NCBI GenBank assembly: GCA_947628935.1
Contig: CANRBT010000005.1
Span: 1-36,169 of the forward strand
Origin: an uncultured Roseburia sp.
Lineage (GTDB): Bacteria; Bacillota; Clostridia; Lachnospirales; Lachnospiraceae
Direction: 5' to 3'
Length of the DNA stretch: 36,169 nucleotides
Of this stretch, positions 7,178 to 14,064 are shown piece by piece (the stretch's first letter is position 1; each line of letters begins with the position of its first letter). Under the pieces are notes generated by a model that saw only the letters and a list, made by a program, of their open reading frames with translations, did not search any database and had not been told where the DNA came from. Position numbers and translations under genes: made by a program.

Positions 7178-8352
7178 AAGAGCGTTTTGTGGCAAGGCGG
7201 GTACTGAATATTGTGATGCTGCTGCTCGTGACGCTTTTGGGGACGTTGCTCCTCTCCATGCGCTATGAGCGGTATTGGGACGAGCAGCTGGTATATCTGC
7301 TGCTGGATGCGATCTTTTTTGCCGTGCTCTGGTTCGGGCTGGAGCTGCTGCGCGCCAGGCGCGGCATCGCATCCAACAGGGAGTCTACGTTCCGCCGGGT
7401 GCTGATCGGCTACATGCTTTCGTGGGGCATTCTTCTGGCGGGCTCCTTTTTGCCGGAGTTTCTCAAGCCGGCGCTTCTGATCGCCATTGTCATGGGGGTC
7501 TTCGGGACACTGGAAATTTCCGTGACGGTCGGGATCTATGTCAGTTCCATGCTGATCCTCATATCGGAGGGAAGCATGCAGGAGTTGGTGTTCTGCTGCC
7601 TCATGACGCTGCTCGGCAGCATGCTCGCGGAGGCGGCGGACCGCAAAAGCCTTGCGCTTTGGTACGAGCTGATCCTGTTGTCTGTGTCAACGGCAATGCC
7701 GGGATTGTTCTATTATCTTACCTACCGCGAAGCCCGTATCGCCTGGCTGCTCTTTGGAGCGCTGGAGGGGCTTGTGATTGACTTTTTATTTTTAATGTTT
7801 TATCCGAGGCTGGCGGCTTTAAAAAACGGAGAGATCTCCAATCTCCTGGAGGATATCCTGGATCCCGCTTATCCGCTGGCGCATGAGCTGTACAATTTTT
7901 CCCCTGCGGACTATGCGCATGCGCAGCGCGTCTCCAGCCTGTCCGCGCGATGCGCGGCGCTCGTCGGAGCGGACGAAGCGGTATGTGCGGCGGCGGGCTT
8001 TTATTACCGGATCGGCGTCATGGAGGGCGGCGCCATCGCCGCGAACGGGGTGCGCATGGCGCAGAAGGACTGCTTTCCGGAGGCTGTCATCCGCATCATC
8101 GGCGAGTATAACGGGGATCTGGAGCTCCCGTCCACCATCGAATCGGCGATCATACATATGGTAGACGCCATTGTCAAAAAGATGGAGGTGTTCGACGCGG
8201 AGACGATCGCAAACAGCTGGAACAAGGATATGGTCATCTACCAGACCCTGAACGATTTTTCCGCGAAGGGATTATACGACAGATCGGGGCTCAGTATGAA
8301 TATGTTCTTAAAGATCCGGGAATATCTGGTACATGAGGAGGCGTTGGTGTGA
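7174..8352 (+). CDS. Degenerate PgpH/YqfF-like 7TM-HD membrane protein
   Basis: 392 residues in the position of yqfF/pgpH, between phoH and ybeY. About eight hydrophobic helices fill residues 11-210, followed by a cytoplasmic domain with the HD-domain pattern. Family knowledge: PgpH hydrolyses c-di-AMP and is over 700 residues, with a large extracellular domain after its first helix and a YHDIGK metal-binding motif. Here the first loop is only about 10 residues (MRYERYWDEQ). The first histidine may survive (H249 in YAHAQRV), but HD has become YR (FYYRIG, 276-281) and the later HHG-type motif is EYNG (311-314). I infer no phosphodiesterase activity. It overlaps phoH by 4 nt and ybeY by 4 nt, so it is firmly in the operon and looks maintained. 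Confidence 0.75.
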   Translation: MKERFVARRVLNIVMLLLVTLLGTLLLSMRYERYWDEQLVYLLLDAIFFAVLWFGLELLRARRGIASNRESTFRRVLIGYMLSWGILLAGSFLPEFLKPALLIAIVMGVFGTLEISVTVGIYVSSMLILISEGSMQELVFCCLMTLLGSMLAEAADRKSLALWYELILLSVSTAMPGLFYYLTYREARIAWLLFGALEGLVIDFLFLMFYPRLAALKNGEISNLLEDILDPAYPLAHELYNFSPADYAHAQRVSSLSARCAALVGADEAVCAAAGFYYRIGVMEGGAIAANGVRMAQKDCFPEAVIRIIGEYNGDLELPSTIESAIIHMVDAIVKKMEVFDAETIANSWNKDMVIYQTLNDFSAKGLYDRSGLSMNMFLKIREYLVHEEALV

Positions 8353-8849
8353 GTCTCAGAATAGAAAAAGAGGTCGAGGTGACGTTTGATTTTGACGCGG
8401 ATGCGCTGGCGGCGGAGGTCGTATCGTTCGCGCTCTCGCACGAGTCGTTTCCCTACGAGGCGGAGGTGGGGCTTACCCTGACGGATGATGCGGGGATCCG
8501 GGAGATCAACCGGAGCTGCCGCGGGCTCGACACAGCGACGGATGTCCTTTCCTTCCCCATGCTTTCCTACGGGACAGCGGGAGATTTCTCTGCATTGGAG
8601 GATTCCTATGGGGGCAACTTCAATCCGGACACGGGGGAGATCCTGCTGGGGGACATCGTGATCTCGGTCGATCATGTACATGCGCAGGCAAAGGAGTACG
8701 GGCACAGTGAGCGCAGGGAATTTGCGTTTCTCATTGTCCACAGCATCCTCCATCTGCTCGGGTACGACCATATGGAGCAGGAGGATGCCTCGCTCATGGA
8801 GGACAAGCAGGAGAACATCCTTGAGGCAATGCACATCCTGCGGGACTAG
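8349..8849 (+). CDS. ybeY: Endoribonuclease YbeY (rRNA maturation factor)
   Basis: Single-strand-specific zinc endoribonuclease involved in 16S rRNA 3'-end maturation and ribosome quality control. 166 residues; the zinc triad H131-x3-H135-x5-H141 (HSILHLLGYDH) is intact, and DVLSFPM matches the family core motif. The start is a GTG overlapping the previous stop as GTGA, with GAGGAGG 6 nt upstream. In Bacillus the next genes would be dgkA, cdd and era; here a flippase gene follows, so the conserved block ends at this point. Confidence 0.95.
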   Translation: MSLRIEKEVEVTFDFDADALAAEVVSFALSHESFPYEAEVGLTLTDDAGIREINRSCRGLDTATDVLSFPMLSYGTAGDFSALEDSYGGNFNPDTGEILLGDIVISVDHVHAQAKEYGHSERREFAFLIVHSILHLLGYDHMEQEDASLMEDKQENILEAMHILRD

Positions 8850-8861
8850 GGGATTATTTTT

Positions 8862-10520
8862 ATGGAAAAAAAGAAAAAGAAAAGCAGCTCCAGCTTCCTG
8901 GTACAGGGCTCGATCCTGGCGGCTGCCTCCATGATCAGCCGCGTCATCGGACTGATCTACCGGGTTCCGCTTGAAGACATTATCGGCGATTCCGGAAACA
9001 ATTATTACGGAACCGCATACCGCATTTACAATATCCTGTTGATCATTTCGTCCTACAGCCTGCCGCTCGCGGTCTCAAAGCTGATCTCCGCGAACATCAC
9101 GCAGGGCAGGAGGCGCAATGTCTACCGGATCTTAAAGTGCGCGATGATCTTCGGCACGGTGACCGGTACCACGGCGGCGCTCATCCTGTTTTTTGGCGCG
9201 GAATTCATCACGGAGACGCTTCTCTTGACGCCGCTCGCCATCTTTGCCGTGCAGACCTTGGTGCCGGTCCTTCTGATCGTTGCGATCCTGGGCGTTATGA
9301 GAGGCTTTTTCCAGGGGCTCGGCACGATGATACCGAGTGCGATCTCACAGATCTTAGAGCAGATCGTACACGCCGTCGTGAGCATCTGGGCTGCATACCT
9401 TCTGGTGTCCTACGGGGCGCGTGCGGGCGCGGTCGTGGGACAGCAGGACGAGTATGCGGCCGCCTACGGCGCTGCGGGCGGCACGCTCGGCACGGGCGCC
9501 GGCGCCCTGGCAGCGCTGCTGTTCGCGACCTTTGTGCTTTTCGTCTATCTGCGCCCGTTCAGGCGGCGGATGAAGCGGGAGAGGAGTGCGAACGTGGATT
9601 CCTACGGCTCCATCATGAAGCTTCTGATCATCACCATCGTCCCGGTGCTGTTGTCGACAACGATCTACAACTGCAACTCCATCATTGACGACGCCGTGTT
9701 CAAGCACATTGCCAGCTATCAGGGCTATTCCGGCTCCCAGTACGGCGTGTGGAGCGGGATCTACTCGGGAAAATACCAGCTTCTGCTGAACATCCCGATG
9801 TCCATTGCGAGCGCGATGGCAGCCTCCTCCGTCCCCGCCCTCACGGCGGCATTTGCCGCGGGAAAACGCGGGGAGGCAAAGCGCCAGATCCGCAATGCGA
9901 CGCGCTTTATCACAGTCATCGCCTTTCCGAGCGCTGTGGGCATGGGAGTGCTTGCGTCTCCCATCATGCAGCTCGTGTTTGACGACAGCTCGGAGGTGGC
10001 GGCACGGATCATGCAGACAGGAGCGGCTGCCATTCTCTTTTTCACCCTCTCGACCCTGACGAACGGCGTCCTGCAGGGGATCAACCGTATGAAAGAGCCG
10101 ATCAAAAACGCACTGGCTGCACTGTTTCTGCATCTGCCTGTGCTGGTCGGGCTGATGCTCCTGCTGGACTGGCATATTTACGCCGTCGTGATCGCGAACG
10201 CATCCTTTGGTCTGATCATGTGCGTGCTGAACGCGCGTTCCATCCGCAGGTACATCGGCTACCGGCAGGAGGTGCGCAGGACCTTTCTCGTGCCCGCCGT
10301 CTCGTCCGCGGGCATGGGGATCGCGGTATGGCTCGTCTACCGCCTGTTCGAGTACCTGCTGCGGAGCAATGCGATCGCGACGATCGTTGCGATCGCGTGC
10401 GGCGTTGCTGTGTACGGCGTGCTCCTGCTGTTGTTGAAGGGTCTGACAGAGGAGGAGCTTTCGCGTTTCCCGAAGGGGAGGGCGATCGCTTCCCTCGCAA
10501 AAAAACTGCATCTGCTGTAG
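8862..10520 (+). CDS. MOP-superfamily lipid/oligosaccharide flippase, SpoVB type
   Basis: 552 residues with 12-14 hydrophobic helices and a very basic start (MEKKKKKSSSS). The first helix region FLVQGSILAAASMISRVIGLIYRVPL is the hallmark of the SpoVB/YtgP/MurJ-like branch of the polysaccharide exporter family, which moves lipid-linked cell-wall or polysaccharide intermediates across the membrane. Family members in spore formers act in cortex synthesis (SpoVB) or vegetative wall synthesis. The window does not tell which paralogue this is. It sits 12 nt after ybeY and is probably cotranscribed with it. Confidence 0.88.
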   Translation: MEKKKKKSSSSFLVQGSILAAASMISRVIGLIYRVPLEDIIGDSGNNYYGTAYRIYNILLIISSYSLPLAVSKLISANITQGRRRNVYRILKCAMIFGTVTGTTAALILFFGAEFITETLLLTPLAIFAVQTLVPVLLIVAILGVMRGFFQGLGTMIPSAISQILEQIVHAVVSIWAAYLLVSYGARAGAVVGQQDEYAAAYGAAGGTLGTGAGALAALLFATFVLFVYLRPFRRRMKRERSANVDSYGSIMKLLIITIVPVLLSTTIYNCNSIIDDAVFKHIASYQGYSGSQYGVWSGIYSGKYQLLLNIPMSIASAMAASSVPALTAAFAAGKRGEAKRQIRNATRFITVIAFPSAVGMGVLASPIMQLVFDDSSEVAARIMQTGAAAILFFTLSTLTNGVLQGINRMKEPIKNALAALFLHLPVLVGLMLLLDWHIYAVVIANASFGLIMCVLNARSIRRYIGYRQEVRRTFLVPAVSSAGMGIAVWLVYRLFEYLLRSNAIATIVAIACGVAVYGVLLLLLKGLTEEELSRFPKGRAIASLAKKLHLL

Positions 10521-10630
10521 CGCACCGCGTTGTCTGATGTATAAAACGGCAGAAAATGACAGAACCTATCCCTATCATGATATGCGGCTGATCCGCTTTC
10601 TGAGGGGGCATGCCGCAGTGGGAGGCGGAC

Positions 10631-11002
10631 ATGAAAAAAACGACGGGGATCTGTTTTCTTGCCATTGTGCTTGCTCTGGGAGCGGCGGGAGGGTATGCGC
10701 TCCTGCGGCATGTGCCGCAAATCGGACCCAAAGCGCCGGAGCTTCTTCTGGCGACCGAGGAGGACGCTCAGGAGGTGCCCGACGCCCTGGAGATCATGAA
10801 GATCCAGGAGCCGTACCGCTATGTGCTCCAGGAGAAGGACGGCGTCCTGGTCGTCTATGAGTACGACGGGGAAACGGTCCGCATGGAGACAGGCATACAG
10901 ACGCAGGGGTTCGACGACGCGACGAGGCTTTTACTGCGGCAGGGCATCCATGTGAAAAACGACGAGGAGCTTTATGATCTGCTGGAGAGCTATTCCAGCT
11001 GA
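10631..11002 (+). CDS. Small membrane-anchored or secreted protein with BofC C-terminal-like domain
   Basis: 123 residues from the chosen ATG. The N-terminus MKKTTGICFLAIVLALGAAGGYALL is a signal peptide or anchor helix. The C-terminal part (YRYVLQEKDGVLVVYEY, then LLRQGIHVKNDEELYDLLESY) resembles the C-terminal domain of BofC, a forespore-secreted inhibitor of sigma-K processing signals in Bacillus. Proteins with only this domain are widespread in Clostridia and their role is unclear. GGAGGC lies just upstream of the ATG at 10631; the track start at 10610 adds an unlikely MPQWEAD prefix. It follows the flippase by 110 nt, with only a short GC-rich dyad between. Confidence 0.7.
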   Translation: MKKTTGICFLAIVLALGAAGGYALLRHVPQIGPKAPELLLATEEDAQEVPDALEIMKIQEPYRYVLQEKDGVLVVYEYDGETVRMETGIQTQGFDDATRLLLRQGIHVKNDEELYDLLESYSS

Positions 11003-11044
11003 GCGCCGTCCTTTGCCGCATCTCACCTAAGGCGATCCATATCA

Positions 11045-11073
11045 TTGAAAGTTTTGGAAAGTTATGCTATAAT
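11045..11073 (+). promoter_or_regulatory. Strong SigA-type promoter
   Basis: TTGAAA (11045-11050), a 17-nt spacer, and a perfect TATAAT (11068-11073) preceded by a TGC extension. This is the best promoter in the window. The ORF-track start for the next gene is the TTG of the -35 box itself, so that start is ruled out. Confidence 0.88.
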
Positions 11074-11125
11074 CGCGTCTGTAAAGATCGACCATCGCAA
11101 GAAACCAGTACAAAGGGATTCGTTC

Positions 11126-12430
11126 ATGATAACGACAGATGTGACCGTCATCGGCGGAGGCGCCGCGGGATTACTGGCCGCGATCACAGCGGCCGGATGC
11201 GGTGCGAGGACCACTTTGATCGAGCATATGGACCGCGTGGGCAAGAAGCTGCTTTCCACAGGCAACGGACGGTGCAACTACACCAATGCCATGCAGGACA
11301 TCTCCTGTTACCGGGGAGAATGCCCTGCATTTGTCTTGCCTGTTTTTGCGCAGTTCGGGCACGAGGAGACCGTCGCATGGTTCCGTGAGCTGGGCATCTG
11401 GCCAAAGACGCGGGGCGCGTATTTTTATCCGGCAAGCGACCAGGCAGCTTCCGTTTTGGACGTCCTGCGCATGGAATGCGCCTACCGGCGCGTAGATCTT
11501 CACACGGGCTGTCATCTGTCAGCCCTGAAAAAAGACAAAAAATACTGGCAGGTTTCGACATCGCAAGGCGCAATTTCGACCAAAACCGTCATTTTTGCCA
11601 CGGGTCTTCTCGCAGCGCCGAAAACGGGGAGCGACGGAAGCGCTATTCCATATATTGAAGGGCTTGGACACCATTTCATAGATATTGTGCCGGCGCTGGT
11701 GCAGCTGCAGGGGAAGCAGTCATTTTTCAGATCGCTTGCAGGAATACGTGCAGAAGCGCTCATTTCCCTGCAGATCCAAAATGGGCATTTTTCACCAGGC
11801 GAGGCATCGGCGGGGGAGGAGACGGTCTACCGGGAGCAGGGGGAGCTCCAACTGACGGACTTTGGCATCTCCGGGATCCCGGTCTTTCAGCTCAGCCGCT
11901 TTGCGACGCGGGCGCTTTCGCAGAAGCGTCGGGTGACGGCGTTGATCGACTTCCTTCCCTCTGTGACCAGGGAGGAGACCCTGGCGCTCCTCGCCGCGCG
12001 ATTCGGCGGACAGGCGCACGGCAAGACCGCGCAGGAGGCGCTGGTCGGGCTGTTCCACAAAAAGCTGGGGGAGGTTCTGTTAAAGGAGGCGGGGATCCCG
12101 CTGCATCTTCCGGCAGCGCAGGTGTCCGCCGCCGACCGGGAGCGGCTGACGGAGCAGATCAAACGGCTCCGGGTCGATATCATCGGGAGCAAAGGCATGG
12201 ACGCGGCGCAGGTATGTGCGGGCGGTGTGGACACCCGCGAGGTGGACCCTGCGACGCTGGAGTCAAAGCTCGCGGGCGGCATCTACTTTGCGGGCGAGGT
12301 GCTGGACATCGACGGCGCCTGCGGAGGCTACAACCTGCAATGGGCATGGTCGAGCGGCTACGTCGCCGGGAGCCACGCGGCGGCTGCCGCGCTGGGAGCT
12401 CCCTTCGCGGCAGGGAAAGGAACTACATAA
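11126..12430 (+). CDS. HI0933/YhiN-family FAD-dependent oxidoreductase (BaiN-like)
   Basis: 434 residues. The N-terminal dinucleotide-binding motif VIGGGAAGLLAAITAA is followed by GKKLLSTGNGRCNYTN, diagnostic of the HI0933/YhiN (COG2081) flavoproteins, and the C-terminal GEVLDIDGACGGYNLQWAWSSGYVAG closes the FAD site. A Clostridium scindens relative, BaiN, is described as a bile-acid reductase, but most family members have no known substrate, so no specific function is claimed. The start is set by AAAGGGA 8 nt upstream of the ATG and by the promoter at 11045-11073. It begins a long same-strand run that continues through mutS and mutL. Confidence 0.9.
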   Translation: MITTDVTVIGGGAAGLLAAITAAGCGARTTLIEHMDRVGKKLLSTGNGRCNYTNAMQDISCYRGECPAFVLPVFAQFGHEETVAWFRELGIWPKTRGAYFYPASDQAASVLDVLRMECAYRRVDLHTGCHLSALKKDKKYWQVSTSQGAISTKTVIFATGLLAAPKTGSDGSAIPYIEGLGHHFIDIVPALVQLQGKQSFFRSLAGIRAEALISLQIQNGHFSPGEASAGEETVYREQGELQLTDFGISGIPVFQLSRFATRALSQKRRVTALIDFLPSVTREETLALLAARFGGQAHGKTAQEALVGLFHKKLGEVLLKEAGIPLHLPAAQVSAADRERLTEQIKRLRVDIIGSKGMDAAQVCAGGVDTREVDPATLESKLAGGIYFAGEVLDIDGACGGYNLQWAWSSGYVAGSHAAAAALGAPFAAGKGTT

Positions 12431-12432
12431 GC

Positions 12433-14037
12433 ATGCAGGGCGATATCATACGAATCAATCAGATCAGGCTGTCTGTCGGGGCGTCCGAGACGCAGCTTGT
12501 GCAAAAGATCTGCCGGAGGCTTTGCTTAAAGCCGGACCAGATCCGGTCCTGGCGGATCGTCAGAAAATCCATTGACGCGAGGAAAAAGCCGCAGCTGTTT
12601 GAGGTCTATACCGCAGATGTGGAGGTGACGGAGTTCTCCCGTGTCAAGCGTCTGATCGACGGAAAAAACATTCTGTTGATCGACGAGCCTCCCTACGCGC
12701 TTCCCGCCTGCAAAAGCGTCTCCCAAAAAACGGCTCCGGTCATCGCAGGGGCGGGACCTGCCGGTCTCTTCTGCGCCTATGCGCTGACGCTGGCAGGACT
12801 TCCCGCCGTCGTGGTGGAGCGCGGGAAGTCTGTGGAAGAGCGCACCGCGGACGTGACGAACTTCTGGCAGAACGGCGTGCTCGACCCGTCCTCCAACGTA
12901 CAGTTCGGAGAGGGCGGAGCCGGCGCTTTCTCGGACGGAAAGCTCAACACGCTCGTGAAGGATCCCCGGGGCAGGAATCGCTTCGTGCTGGAGACGTTCG
13001 TCACATTCGGCGCGCCGGAGCGGATCCTCTATGAGAGCAAGCCGCATATCGGAACGGATATCCTCTCGGGGGTCATCCGGGGCATGCGCGTCTGGATGCA
13101 GGAGCGCGACACCCGCTTTCTGTTTTCCCGCTGCATGACCGATTACGAAGTCGTGGGCGGAAGCGTCTCTGCCGTGCTGCTCGACGGCGGGGAACGGATC
13201 CCGACCGGCTGTCTGGTGCTCGCCGTCGGGCACAGCGCGCGGGACACCTTCCGCATGCTGTATGAGAAGGGACAGCTAAAGATGACGGCAAAGGCGTTCG
13301 CGGTCGGTCTGCGCGTGGAGCATCCGCAGAGAGAGCTGGATCTCCTGCAATACGGGGAGTGGTATGCCGGAAAGCTCCCGGCAGCCTCCTATAAGGTCAC
13401 GGCAAAGGTCTCCGGGGCTCTGTCGCAGCGGGGCGTCTATTCCTTTTGCATGTGTCCGGGCGGCTATGTCGTCAACGCCTCCTCCGAGCCGGGGCGGCTC
13501 GCGGTAAACGGAATGAGCTACTCCGGGCGGAACGGCGCGAACGCAAACAGCGCCGTCATTGTGTCCGTGACGCCGGAGGATTTCTCCGGGGAGGACGCGC
13601 TGGCGGGGGTGCGGTTCCAGGAGCGGCTCGAGGAACGCGCTTTTTTGTTGGGAAACGGAAGGATCCCACAGCAGCTGTTCGGAGATTTCTGCGCGGGGCG
13701 TCCTTCGACCTCCTACGGAGCCTTTGTCAGCGCCACAAAGGGGGACTCCGTCCTGACCAATCTGCGCGGGCTGCTGCCGCATGCGCTGGAGGAGGCGTTC
13801 ATCGCAGGCATGCATCGGTTCGCGCGCCCGCTTCCGGGCTTTGACCGCGGGGATGCGATCCTGTCCGGTGTGGAGAGCAGGACCTCCTCCCCCGTGCGGA
13901 TCGCGCGCGACGAGCAGCTTCAGGCGTCGGTGAAAGGGATCTATCCCTGCGGAGAGGGCGCCGGGTATGCAGGCGGCATCATGTCTGCAGCCATGGACGG
14001 GCTAAGGGTCGCGGAGGCGATCCTGCAGACGCAATAG
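12433..14037 (+). CDS. COG2509-type uncharacterised FAD-dependent dehydrogenase
   Basis: 534 residues. The first ~85 form a separate N-terminal domain (IRINQIRLSVGASETQL...) found in this family before the FAD-binding motif VIAGAGPAGLFCAYAL at about 101-116. The conserved VQFGEGGAGAFSDGKLNT and the C-terminal GEGAGYAGGIMSAAMDGLR are both present, so the protein is complete. The substrate is unknown for the family. The track start at 12214 overlaps the preceding gene by over 200 nt; the ATG at 12433 lies 2 nt after the upstream stop with AAAGGAAC about 10 nt ahead. Two unrelated-looking flavoproteins in tandem suggest a shared redox role, which is inference. Confidence 0.9.
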   Translation: MQGDIIRINQIRLSVGASETQLVQKICRRLCLKPDQIRSWRIVRKSIDARKKPQLFEVYTADVEVTEFSRVKRLIDGKNILLIDEPPYALPACKSVSQKTAPVIAGAGPAGLFCAYALTLAGLPAVVVERGKSVEERTADVTNFWQNGVLDPSSNVQFGEGGAGAFSDGKLNTLVKDPRGRNRFVLETFVTFGAPERILYESKPHIGTDILSGVIRGMRVWMQERDTRFLFSRCMTDYEVVGGSVSAVLLDGGERIPTGCLVLAVGHSARDTFRMLYEKGQLKMTAKAFAVGLRVEHPQRELDLLQYGEWYAGKLPAASYKVTAKVSGALSQRGVYSFCMCPGGYVVNASSEPGRLAVNGMSYSGRNGANANSAVIVSVTPEDFSGEDALAGVRFQERLEERAFLLGNGRIPQQLFGDFCAGRPSTSYGAFVSATKGDSVLTNLRGLLPHALEEAFIAGMHRFARPLPGFDRGDAILSGVESRTSSPVRIARDEQLQASVKGIYPCGEGAGYAGGIMSAAMDGLRVAEAILQTQ

Positions 14038-14064
14038 AAATATACAGAAATCGAGGAGAGAGCA

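Noticed and set aside
9354-10511. 385-aa minus-strand frame opposite the flippase gene
   Set aside because: Low-complexity Arg/His/Gln-rich translation typical of antisense to membrane-protein codons.
10582-10617. TGCGGC/GCCGCA dyad between the flippase and BofC-like genes as a terminator
   Set aside because: Only 6 bp with a long loop and no T run.
10537-10860. 107-aa plus-strand frame overlapping the BofC-like gene
   Set aside because: The overlapping frame at 10631 encodes a proper signal peptide and recognisable domain; this one is its shifted shadow.
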